This document shows positions 45,603 through 53,931 of a DNA stretch of 64,000 nt, piece by piece. The position numbers and the translations under genes are program-made. Numbering within the stretch: position 1 is the first letter of the stretch; every line of letters begins with the position of its first letter. This DNA is from Fodinibius salinus (GTDB lineage Bacteria > Bacteroidota > Rhodothermia > Balneolales > Balneolaceae): positions 620,001 through 684,000 of the forward strand of contig NZ_VNHY01000001.1 in the NCBI RefSeq assembly GCF_008124865.1, in the 5' to 3' direction. Under the pieces are notes generated by a model. The model was not told the origin of the DNA, searched no databases, and saw only the letters and a program-made list of their open reading frames with translations.

Positions 45603-47381
45603 TCAATCTTCTATTGTAATTGCTGCAATTTCTTCTATGGTCGTCAATCCGTTCTTAATACGTTCTCTCCCCGATGCTCTAAGGCTCAACATCCCTTGGT
45701 CTATAGCATGCTGTTTAATAGCAACCTCATCAATTTCATCACCGGATTCAAGAATCATCTTACGAATTTCCTTATCAAAATATAGGGCTTCCATAATAGC
45801 TGTACGCCCGCTATAACCATTGGAACATTCATCACAACCAACAGCCCGATAAAAGGTATTATTTTCAATTTCTTCTTCTTCAAAACCAATACTTTTTGCC
45901 GCTTGAGGATGAGGCTCGAATTCTTCTTTACATTCTTCACACAGCGTACGCACTAGCCGCTGAGCCATAATCAAATTCACGGCATTAGCAATTAAAAACG
46001 TTTCAACACCCATCTTATATAGTCGTGAAATAGCACTGGGTGCATCGTTGGTGTGCAGCGTCGAGAAAGTCAAGTGACCGGTATTTGCCAGTTTGATGGC
46101 AATTTCTGCTGTTTTAAGATCCCGAATCTCACCAACCAATACAATATCGGGGTCATGACGCAAAATACCGCGCATAGCATTATCAAATGTCATGTGATCA
46201 CTAATTTTTAACTGCCTGGCCCCTTCAATCATATACTCCACCGGTTCCTCGACGGTTAGTACGTTTACCGAAGGATCAATTACATAGTACAAGGCGGCAA
46301 CAAGCGTCGTTGACTTACCACTGCCGGTAGGACCAGTGACAATAACAATGCCCGAAGGTTTTTCAATCGCCTTCACAAAGTCATCTTTTGCTTTTTCCTG
46401 GAGCCCCAGAACATTGAGATCGGTAATCACTTCCCGGTCATCAAGGATACGGATTACAATAGACTCAAACTTGCGATCAAACTGTTCTCCCACCATCGGC
46501 ATAATAGATACTCGATACCGAATATTATGGCCATCAACTGCACGCTGGATAAATCCATCCTGGGATGCGTCACGCTCAAAACGATCCACATCACGGGTTT
46601 TATCTTTCACAACGGCCGATATCGCCTCCGGCTTTACATTATTTTGCTGGTGCCAAAGTTCCAATTTCCCGTCAATACGAAAACGGATATCCGTAGAAGC
46701 ACTACCACAGGGTACAATATGAATATCACTAACTCCCTTGCGGACTCCCTCAACCAAGAAACCCTCAACGAGAGAATTGAGCATACTCTGGTTGATCTCG
46801 GCATCTATCTCCTCTTCATCAATTTCTTCAGCTTCATCTTCTTCCTGAAGATCCGGCTCTTCGTGCTCAATCTCTTCGAGCAGATCTAAGAACTCATTCT
46901 TTTGTTCATAAACCTGTGTAAGAATCTGCTCTACTAGCTCATAGCGGCAATAGACAATCTCGTGCTGGGTAAAATTTAGTTTACCTACAATCTTGGAGAG
47001 CGTAGGATCAGAGGGATCAGCCGCTGCAATAGTTAAAGAAGTCCGGTTTTTCTGCAGAGGAACTGCTTTTTGATGTACCAGTTCATCTACAACTTCTGAA
47101 GGGAGATCATCAATATTAGATTTTATCTGGGCCAGAATTTCATCTTCAATTGTTTCTTGGCCTTCCAACACCTCTTCAAAAGCATAAATCGATGCAATCT
47201 CTTTCATGACCCGATTACGATCTATACCGAGATCCTGATAAAGAATTTGCCCCAACCGCCTGTTAGAAGAGTCAGGTTCTTGACGCAGGATAGCAAGTGC
47301 TTCCTGGAGTTGATCTTGTGTAATAACCTCTCGGCTTACCAAAAGATCACCAATATGTCTACGTGTATTTACTTGTGACAT
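45603..47381 (-). CDS. pilB: PilB/GspE-like assembly ATPase
   Basis: Powers pilus extension. An N-terminal GspE-N domain (about 5-150) is followed by an unusual acidic linker (about 168-197), then the core ATPase: Walker A GPTGSGKST (350-358), Walker B region DIVLVGEIRD (412-421), GHLTFSTLHTNDAPSAI and the zinc-binding cysteines 481, 484, 516 and 519. The tetracysteine group favours PilB or GspE over PilT. Length 592 is normal. It precedes the CNB gene. Confidence 0.9.
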   Translation of the reverse strand: MSQVNTRRHIGDLLVSREVITQDQLQEALAILRQEPDSSNRRLGQILYQDLGIDRNRVMKEIASIYAFEEVLEGQETIEDEILAQIKSNIDDLPSEVVDELVHQKAVPLQKNRTSLTIAAADPSDPTLSKIVGKLNFTQHEIVYCRYELVEQILTQVYEQKNEFLDLLEEIEHEEPDLQEEDEAEEIDEEEIDAEINQSMLNSLVEGFLVEGVRKGVSDIHIVPCGSASTDIRFRIDGKLELWHQQNNVKPEAISAVVKDKTRDVDRFERDASQDGFIQRAVDGHNIRYRVSIMPMVGEQFDRKFESIVIRILDDREVITDLNVLGLQEKAKDDFVKAIEKPSGIVIVTGPTGSGKSTTLVAALYYVIDPSVNVLTVEEPVEYMIEGARQLKISDHMTFDNAMRGILRHDPDIVLVGEIRDLKTAEIAIKLANTGHLTFSTLHTNDAPSAISRLYKMGVETFLIANAVNLIMAQRLVRTLCEECKEEFEPHPQAAKSIGFEEEEIENNTFYRAVGCDECSNGYSGRTAIMEALYFDKEIRKMILESGDEIDEVAIKQHAIDQGMLSLRASGRERIKNGLTTIEEIAAITIED

Positions 47382-47598
47382 TTATCGATTTATGCTACAC
47401 AGTTCTTCGTTACAGTGATTGTTTAATATACATGTTACAAACTGGAATGTAAGAAAAACTTAATCATCCATTTGCTAATAATTGAAACTATTCTTAACAA
47501 ATAGCCATGATAACGCATTCCGGCAAATCGCATTTATTACTGAAACCAAACACTAATTGTACAACTACTTAGTTTTATAATCTCTTTTCACCTATATA

Positions 47599-48939
47599 TT
47601 ACATTCCGGTTTTGGGTTGAATCAAGGCTGACTCGGCAGATACAATAGTAATGGCAATAAGGGCTATACATATAAATATGTTAACACCCAAGCTAATCAT
47701 ATCTACCAGCGTATCCATCTTATAGGTGGTTTGCGTTTCGTAATACTGAGCCAGCTGGTTGGCATTTTCTTTAAGTGCACCAGACTCAGCTCCCAACTTA
47801 AACCTGCTAATGGCCGTATCCGTAAATACACCAGTTGCTTCAAGAGATTCAATAAGTCCTGCTCCCTCTTTGAGCATCATTTTTATAGCCACTTCCTTAA
47901 TCTGTTTCTCCATATATTTATTACGGCATGCCTCGGCTGCTACTTTGATCACTTCAATATTTTGCCCTGATCCACTGTACAAAGTATAGAAAACACGAGA
48001 AAAAATTTCGATACTTGTCTTATGCATTAAATCGCCTATAACCGGCACATTAATAATGTGTTTATCCCGCCAAAGCTGTCCTTCGGGTACCTGAAACAGG
48101 TAATACCATGCCGCAGCTATAGGGGTAATAAATGACAGCGTCAGTATTATCCAGTTTGACTGCAGCCAATAGCTGAGTTCAAGCGTTGCAGCGGTCATAG
48201 GTGGCAGTTCAATATTCATCTCTACGAAAAGTTCAGCTGTAGCTGGAAAAATATAACCAACATAAAACAGGATTACCCCAATAGTTGCCAGTACGGTAAT
48301 GGATGGCATCAATAACGAACGACGCAAGTTTTTCTTAAACTCGGCGTCGCGCTCCATAAATTTGGCGGTACTTTCAAACACCTGCGCCATATTACCACTC
48401 GTGGAAGCAACACTAAGCATATATGAGGCAAATTCTCCAAATACATCCTCGTGTTTGCCGTAAACCTCGTCCCCTTCTTTACCATCCTTTAAATCTTTTT
48501 GGATAGTGCTGATAACCTCACGCATCCGCTTATTCTGGGTATCTTCATGAAGAAGCTCTAGGATCTCATCAAAACTAAGCTGCTGATTAAGCAGGTCAGC
48601 ACAAAGACGAATAAACGTTACAACCTCTTGCTGTGGCACGCCCCCCTTCCAGTTGAACCACTTTTTCTTAATGCTAATAACCTTATAGTCCAGCTTGACA
48701 AGTGCGCGTTCTACTTCTTCCTTAGAATACGCTTCTTGCTCTCCGGTAACTGGTTCTTTCGCTCCGCGCTGTACTTTATACTTAAAGGTCTTTTTCTCAT
48801 CAATGGATTTTACCTTAAATCCATTTTTGCGTGACAGTTTTTCGACACGATTTTTTGCTTCTTTTTTACTGGTTGCCTCAAACTCTGTTTTGATTTTCTT
48901 GCCCTGGGCCGAAACTGCTCTAAGTCTAAACTCTGCCAT
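47599..48939 (-). CDS. pilC: PilC/GspF-like inner-membrane platform protein
   Basis: Type II secretion F-family membrane protein that anchors the assembly platform. Two F-domains flank membrane helices (about 210-235 SITVLATIGVILFYVGYIF, about 260-285, and the C-terminal SLGVNIFICIALIAITIVS). The N-terminus has an extra roughly 90-residue, lysine-rich section made of two similar beta-alpha units (EFRLRAVSAQGKKIK and TFKYKVQRGAKEPV begin each), which ordinary PilC proteins show as one. It is the first gene of the leftward locus; a 217-base gap separates it from pilB. Confidence 0.85.
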   Translation of the reverse strand: MAEFRLRAVSAQGKKIKTEFEATSKKEAKNRVEKLSRKNGFKVKSIDEKKTFKYKVQRGAKEPVTGEQEAYSKEEVERALVKLDYKVISIKKKWFNWKGGVPQQEVVTFIRLCADLLNQQLSFDEILELLHEDTQNKRMREVISTIQKDLKDGKEGDEVYGKHEDVFGEFASYMLSVASTSGNMAQVFESTAKFMERDAEFKKNLRRSLLMPSITVLATIGVILFYVGYIFPATAELFVEMNIELPPMTAATLELSYWLQSNWIILTLSFITPIAAAWYYLFQVPEGQLWRDKHIINVPVIGDLMHKTSIEIFSRVFYTLYSGSGQNIEVIKVAAEACRNKYMEKQIKEVAIKMMLKEGAGLIESLEATGVFTDTAISRFKLGAESGALKENANQLAQYYETQTTYKMDTLVDMISLGVNIFICIALIAITIVSAESALIQPKTGM

Positions 48940-49081
48940 AACAAAAGAATTTATATAATATATTCTGCAGGAAGTTAGGTGCTATATAGGATAAAATAAC
49001 TTTGTCAGAAAAAAAAGTATAACAGAAGCTCGTCAAAATTGATACTGCTTTTTCAAGATTTCACAATTGAAATGTTGTTTC

Positions 49082-49115
49082 CTACCCTCCGCAGCGGAGC
49101 TACAGAGAGATAAAG
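49082..49115. repeat. Short interspersed repeat, copy A
   Basis: Contains CCGCAGCGGAGCTAC then an AGAGAGATAAAG tail. It matches, with a few changes and a short indel, the copy at 53540-53575, and loosely that at 53611-53645. It lies in the 282-base gap upstream of pilC, which otherwise shows only AT-rich DNA. Confidence 0.55.
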
Positions 49116-49221
49116 CATATTATCCTAAATACTAACGTTTGGGATAAGCTAAAAAAATCCGGTAGATTTCGACCAAATATTTAGCTACCCTTTTAAAAAG
49201 CTTAATTAACGATAATCAATT

Positions 49222-49740
49222 TTGATATATATAGAACTACTAATATATGTACTGCTTATCCTGCTCTTGTTATCCAATGATAAGGTTAAAACTCTGATCT
49301 CAAACACTAAGATTCTAACAAAGACAGCTGGCCTAATTGCTGTTGCAGGTATGATTTTTGCTCAACTTTACAACACACCTGATTACACGTACCCATTTGT
49401 GCAATGGGATATGTATTCCGGAAGCTACCCTGCACCCGCCTATTTAGAATATCGAATTGAATTAACAAACGACAATAACAGGCATTACCCGATTGACGAA
49501 GTTGCCTTTACTTCGCAAAAAGGCTTTATGGTAAAATTGGAAGACCTTATGGGCGGAGCAAAAAAACAGAATAATGCGCTCACCCAAACAGTGGAGGCGT
49601 TAATTAATATTTATGAATACAACCATCCAGATGATACTGTTAAACAATTTATGATTATCAGCAAGAGGGTTCAGCCCTCACAAGCTAAAGAAGATTTTTC
49701 TGTGGAGGCGACTAAAATATTTGAATATCAGGGTAACTGA
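49222..49740 (+). CDS. Small membrane-anchored protein paired with the HTTM-like gene
   Basis: Two hydrophobic helices (about 2-18 and 37-55) precede a soluble region (about 60-172) with no motif I recognise. The start is TTG with no upstream ATG. Its stop codon TGA shares its last base with the ATG of the following HTTM-like gene, so the two are translationally coupled and probably act together. They are rightward within an otherwise leftward pilus region. Function unknown. Confidence 0.6.
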   Translation: MIYIELLIYVLLILLLLSNDKVKTLISNTKILTKTAGLIAVAGMIFAQLYNTPDYTYPFVQWDMYSGSYPAPAYLEYRIELTNDNNRHYPIDEVAFTSQKGFMVKLEDLMGGAKKQNNALTQTVEALINIYEYNHPDDTVKQFMIISKRVQPSQAKEDFSVEATKIFEYQGN

Positions 49741-50642
49741 TGACTTATTATATTTTTGACAATGCTGATGGGCGTGATCTTGGGATTCTGCGTTTTACTG
49801 TTTTTGCTATTTGGCTGGTAATTGTTTTTTGTACTCCCTTAACTAATTATGCTTTACTTCCGCCAGAAATATTTGAGCCCTGGGGCGTCTTCAATATTAT
49901 CTTCTCTGATCCAACAAGTCTAGTTACCCAGGTTACACTCTCTCACACTTTTCTTTTATCCCTTAAAATAATAATAATTATCGGATGTCTGCTTTGTATG
50001 GCAGGCATTCGTCCTTTTCGGTGGATAGCAATTCCTACTGTTGTATTACTATTGCTAGCAGAAGGTATTGTAAAGGGGTTTAACGGATATATAAATCATG
50101 CGGAGCTAATTCCCCTTTATACAGCGGCTATTGTCTCGGTTTCTCCGTCCTCTGACCAATTTACTATATTGTACAATCCGATTCAAAACAAGCTTAAAAC
50201 CAATTATACTTTTCCAATTTTTGTGGCTGCCTTGGTTTTTCTTCTATCATATTCGTTTGTAGGAATAAACCGGTTTATGTCTGTTGGTCTGGAGATCTTT
50301 CAGACTGACGCACTGCGCAATTATCTATTTGTAAATAGCTTTGAGTATTCAAAATACGGGTTTGACCTAGGTTTACTGATAGCTAAAAATGATTGGCTGT
50401 TAACACTTTCTAATATCGGTTTCTTTGTTCTAACTGTTTTGGAGTGCCTTTCTCCGTTAGTTCTGATCAACAGGCATTTTTGTTATGGATGGGTAACGAT
50501 TATGATATCATTTCATATCCTATCATTGCTGACGATGAATATCTTTTTCTGGGCAAATATAATGCTTATCATTCTGCTATTCATAATCATTCCCTGTCTT
50601 GATGGTGATAAAGCATTCAAGACAAAATTCTTATTCCATTAA
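49740..50642 (+). CDS. HTTM / gamma-carboxylase-like membrane protein
   Basis: A polytopic membrane protein of about 300 residues with six or more hydrophobic segments. The opening DNADGRDLGILRFTVFAIW and the later NIGFFVLTVLECLSPLVL and FFWANIMLIILLFI resemble the HTTM/DoxX-like group related to vitamin K-dependent gamma-carboxylases. I do not see evidence that it carboxylates anything. It overlaps the stop of the preceding gene by one base. Confidence 0.6.
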   Translation: MTYYIFDNADGRDLGILRFTVFAIWLVIVFCTPLTNYALLPPEIFEPWGVFNIIFSDPTSLVTQVTLSHTFLLSLKIIIIIGCLLCMAGIRPFRWIAIPTVVLLLLAEGIVKGFNGYINHAELIPLYTAAIVSVSPSSDQFTILYNPIQNKLKTNYTFPIFVAALVFLLSYSFVGINRFMSVGLEIFQTDALRNYLFVNSFEYSKYGFDLGLLIAKNDWLLTLSNIGFFVLTVLECLSPLVLINRHFCYGWVTIMISFHILSLLTMNIFFWANIMLIILLFIIIPCLDGDKAFKTKFLFH

Positions 50643-50956
50643 TATTATTTTCATCATTTACAGATATCGCAATATCCACATTTTGAGACTCCCCTCCCGA
50701 ATTCTCGGGGGTCGGAATGACAATCGTTGTGTTATAGCAAGAACAAGCAGAGCGACATCATTCTAAAAGGAAGTCGAAGGACCTCCCTAGTGCGATTCGC
50801 ATAGGATCTAAGGGAAAAACTCTTCTGCGCTTGCGGGCTGTTTCATGGGGATAGATTCGACTACCGCGCATCTGGCATTTTAAATCATCCTAAATAGCGT
50901 TACTGCTAGCTGCTCACTGCATTGAGCCATTCAACTTCCAGTATCAAAATTAACAC
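50643..50956. other. Intergenic region with decayed repeat material
   Basis: A 314-base gap between convergent genes. It contains CTCCCGAATTCTCGGGGGTCGGAATGACA (only its start CTCCCGAATT and end GGAATGACA matter), then AGTCGAAGGACCTCCC, wording that resembles the rearranged GATCCTTCGAC/GGATGACA intergenic sequences found in many bacteria. A TACTGCTAGCTGCTCACTGC fragment lies at 50901-50920. I see no open frame here. Confidence 0.45.
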
Positions 50957-52471
50957 TTACTGTTTTTCTGCTTCCGATTGTTTGGAATGCTTATTTTCTT
51001 GCTCCATCCCGCTGTAGTCAAAACCGATAATGCCCTGCATCCAGTAACGGGGTAATAGTCTATCCCGTTGTGTCTTTTTTAAATAGTAACTGTCCAATTC
51101 ATGTCGATCAATTTGATTATTTAACGGCCAATAGCTTACGCTTGCAATAGATCCCAAAATTACGAACACAGTAATCCATTGATATACCGTTGGAGTACTT
51201 TTTGCGTCATATTCTTTTGGGTTTTCCGCAAAAAACACGCCCAGCGATGCCCCTACAACCAATACCAAAAGCATTTGACTAATTGGAGTAACCAAAATTC
51301 TGGTAAAAAAACCATGTACCAGAGCGGCTACCATTGACCACAAAAGCCCCAACTTTAACCATTTAGCCCGCAGCATATAATTTTGGTCGTTAATATTTTT
51401 GACAAGCTGCTTTCCAAAACTTTTTAAGCCATTTATAAAAAGTACAAACAACATTATAGCAACAGGGATGCCCCATTCATAGGCAAACTGTAAAAACCAG
51501 TTGTGCGGCGAACTTGCCATATTGGTTGGCATGTACACGGCATAATGCATAGGACCATAGCCTATAAACGGTGCATTAAAAATTTCTGGTAGCATTTGAC
51601 CCCAGATAACTAGCCTATTACTGCTGTTAGCACGCATAACCGTTTGCTCGGTACCTCCTGCGAATAATTCAAAAAATAAAAAATACCCCAGTAGCGTACA
51701 CACTACCAGTGACCCACAATAGCTAAAAAACTGTCTTTTTTCTTCCACAAAAAATGCCCAGATAACCACAGTGCCAACCACAACCCCAAGCATCACGCCG
51801 CGCGCCCCCGATGCAAAAACGAGCATGCCCCATCCTACTATAACGGCCGCCAGTCCCCATCTCAACCACTGTTTGGCGGAATAACGCCACGCATACCAAC
51901 CCATACTAACCAATATGGGTATCGACCACGTTTGGGTATGGTTAAAGGTACGAATGCTTGAAAAACCAAATAAATCAATGGTGTGGTTATTGCTTGGCCA
52001 CAACTTAAATTCGCCCAACTGGTACAATACATACGTGCCTGCTACCCGAGCCAAATAACATACCACAAATCCTATAACGCCAACAAGCACATAGCCCAAT
52101 GCTTTAGAAGGATTTTCATAGGCTACGGCACCAATAGCAAAGATAGCAGTTAGCAGCAATAGATAATGCCCGTAATCCAGCAGGGCCCAATCTAAAAAGG
52201 TAGCCCTCATGCTTGCCACCAAGCCGAGAAGTATAATGCCTCCCAGTGCTATTCTGGTACTGCTTGTAAATTCATTAATGAAAGCAGTTAACCGGCACAG
52301 ATTGCCGGGTAACAGCGAAATACCATTAACCAGCAAAAGCAGCCCCACCTGAAGCAGCCGCCGGTTATTAAGCGTATCATTAAGCCGGTAAGGTTCGTAC
52401 TGCAAGGCCGGCAACAAAATTACATAGCAAATTAATGCCAGCAGTAATACGTCATCGAGTGACCATTTCAT
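50957..52471 (-). CDS. O-antigen ligase / pilin oligosaccharyltransferase-like membrane protein
   Basis: A polytopic membrane protein of the Wzy_C/O-antigen ligase family. About ten hydrophobic segments are visible, and the catalytic periplasmic loop carries FIGYGPMHYAVYM and SPHNWFLQFAYEWG (about 360-385), the conserved H-containing signature. Family members attach oligosaccharides to lipid A, or to pilin (TfpO/PglL). It lies immediately downstream of the pilin gene on the same strand, behind a terminator. I chose the ATG at 52471 over the TTG at 52483. Confidence 0.8.
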   Translation of the reverse strand: MKWSLDDVLLLALICYVILLPALQYEPYRLNDTLNNRRLLQVGLLLLVNGISLLPGNLCRLTAFINEFTSSTRIALGGIILLGLVASMRATFLDWALLDYGHYLLLLTAIFAIGAVAYENPSKALGYVLVGVIGFVVCYLARVAGTYVLYQLGEFKLWPSNNHTIDLFGFSSIRTFNHTQTWSIPILVSMGWYAWRYSAKQWLRWGLAAVIVGWGMLVFASGARGVMLGVVVGTVVIWAFFVEEKRQFFSYCGSLVVCTLLGYFLFFELFAGGTEQTVMRANSSNRLVIWGQMLPEIFNAPFIGYGPMHYAVYMPTNMASSPHNWFLQFAYEWGIPVAIMLFVLFINGLKSFGKQLVKNINDQNYMLRAKWLKLGLLWSMVAALVHGFFTRILVTPISQMLLVLVVGASLGVFFAENPKEYDAKSTPTVYQWITVFVILGSIASVSYWPLNNQIDRHELDSYYLKKTQRDRLLPRYWMQGIIGFDYSGMEQENKHSKQSEAEKQ

Positions 52472-52503
52472 ACCATAGTTCAAGTTCTTAAAACTAATAA
52501 AAA

Positions 52504-52531
52504 AGGCCTCTCCGAGTAATCGAAGAGACCT
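52504..52531 (-). terminator. Terminator / attenuator between pilin and ligase genes
   Basis: AGGCCTCTCCGA and TCGAAGAGACCT form a 12-base stem (two G-U pairs on the minus strand) with a four-base loop, followed by a T run. It lies 26 bases after the pilin stop and 33 before the ligase start. It would allow a strong pilin transcript with partial readthrough into the ligase gene. Confidence 0.85.
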
Positions 52532-52556
52532 AAAATATTACAGAAGTTATAACAAT

Positions 52557-53021
52557 TTATGAACTAGAGCTTGAGCATTCACTAGCTCCAGGTGCAGATG
52601 CACTTCCGTCTGCGGCATAATCACTTATTGCCGCATCGTCTGCACATACGGTAATTACAATATTCCCGCCGGCAGATGCAGGTTTCCCAGTTATGTCAAA
52701 GCTATTCTCACTGGTCGATGAGATGCTGTACGTTCCATTTTCATTAACACAATCAGTACCACTGATATCTCCTGTACAGCCTATGTCTCCGATACCAATC
52801 GCACTTCCATTCGTATTATCAAACGAGTTCGAACCGCCGCCCATCATGTCTGGCTTCATGTAGAAACCCTGAGCAGTTGACGCCATGCTGAGTAGGTCGT
52901 TGCGAACGGCATCGACATTAGCAGAATCAGCTGCACTACTAAATGTGTTAATCGCTACTACTGTAGCAATTCCCACAATAATCGTGACCAAAATTACAAG
53001 TAAGAGTTGTTGTTGTCCCAT
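52557..53021 (-). CDS. Atypical type IV pilin-like protein
   Basis: A 154-residue protein that begins MG then QQQLLLVILVTIIVGIATVV, a hydrophobic helix like the pilin N-terminal alpha-1. Unlike classic pilins it lacks Phe at +1 and Glu at +5 after a Gly, and the leader is just two residues. The globular part has four cysteines (82, 91, 126, 149) that could pair into two disulfides, and ends Cys149 followed by five Ser (150-154). It is near a complete set of pilus assembly genes and upstream of an oligosaccharyltransferase-like gene, so it is the probable major pilin. Confidence 0.7.
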   Translation of the reverse strand: MGQQQLLLVILVTIIVGIATVVAINTFSSAADSANVDAVRNDLLSMASTAQGFYMKPDMMGGGSNSFDNTNGSAIGIGDIGCTGDISGTDCVNENGTYSISSTSENSFDITGKPASAGGNIVITVCADDAAISDYAADGSASAPGASECSSSSS

Positions 53022-53462
53022 AATAGTTACCTATTTATTTGTGAATTGTTGTTATATTGTTTCGAGATTAATAAATCCGAAAACGGTTGTTAGGTTAAAT
53101 TCTTGTTAGTGAACAGTGTTCTTTTTGTTCAGTTCTAATATTACAGCTGCCCTAATGAAATGCAAGACCACATTAACTTTTTTTAATCTTCTTACATTTA
53201 GGCGAAAATCGGTGTTTACAGACCATTAAAGCATTTACTTTTTTAACAATCGGCCTTAAAGACGCTTGCAACGGAGGATAACAGACAAAATTTAATTTAC
53301 GATATGTAATTGGGGATATACAGTGGACAGAGCACCAGCAATTGGTGGGCGGATCACTTGTCGTCTCATACGCCGATCATAGCAATATTTACAAGCTGAG
53401 GCTATCTTTCAACAATATTAGCAACATCACTATCACTACTTGAGACTTTTGGCTGTTACCCG

Positions 53463-53484
53463 TTTTACGCAGCCTTGCGTAAAA
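53463..53484. other. Perfect short hairpin (TTTTACGCA)
   Basis: TTTTACGCA and TGCGTAAAA form a perfect 9-base inverted repeat around GCCT. It lies far from any gene end and is not followed by a T run, so it is not a clear terminator. It may be an operator or part of a decayed element. Confidence 0.4.
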
Positions 53485-53539
53485 GAGGACTTGAAGTGAC
53501 AACATGGACTTTATGGGCGGGATCCTCTTCCCTATTTGC

Positions 53540-53575
53540 CCACTCCCCGAAGCAGAGCTACGGAGAGAGATAAAG
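53540..53575. repeat. Short interspersed repeat, copy B
   Basis: CTCCCCGAAGCAGAGCTACGG followed by AGAGAGATAAAG (ends given), the closest match to copy A at 49082-49115. The shared GAGCTAC and AGAGATAAAG tail identify the pair. Confidence 0.55.
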
Positions 53576-53610
53576 ATGAGTGAGGACCCTAGCTCTGGAA
53601 TGAGAAATAC

Positions 53611-53645
53611 CCAGCCTCAGCAGCGGAGTTATGGAAGGGAGAAAA
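53611..53645. repeat. Short interspersed repeat, copy C (degenerate)
   Basis: CAGCCTCAGCAGCGGAGTTAT then a GGAAGGGAGAAAA tail, a diverged relative of copies A and B on the same strand, 36 bases after copy B. Confidence 0.4.
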
Positions 53646-53931
53646 CAAAAATTTACAGTGGGAATTATTTCCATAGAATATTAGCGATATAATTCTTTAC
53701 AACTCTTCTACTTACTGTAGTCGAACTCTGATGTTATTTTTTAGAATATCATCATTAAACAACTGCACGGTCATTCTCAAAAGTATGTAATTACAGTTGA
53801 CAATACAGTATGTTACTGTTAATCTTATGGAAACATCTTTTAACAAAGGATGGTGTTGGTTTTTATTTACCAATATATATTCTATTATAGAAAAAATTAT
53901 TAGACCTTTTACCCCCAACCATTTTCACATT

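Larger units (their letters stand above)
53022..53931. other. Long intergenic region with repeats and palindromes
   Basis: A 910-base non-coding gap. Left end: the pilin promoter must be here; GAACAGTGTTC (53111-53121) is a short palindrome about 90 bases upstream of the pilin start. It includes the 53463-53484 hairpin and two interspersed repeat copies (listed separately). The open frame 53504-53692 spans the repeats and is not a gene. I see no RNA gene. Confidence 0.5.

Noticed and set aside
53504-53692. Rightward 62-codon frame
   Set aside because: It covers two copies of the interspersed repeat and has no domain or conserved start context.
53797-53931. Upstream extension of the Ig-like lipoprotein frame
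   Set aside because: The signal peptide with lipobox begins at 53932; the added 45 residues would put it in the middle of the protein.
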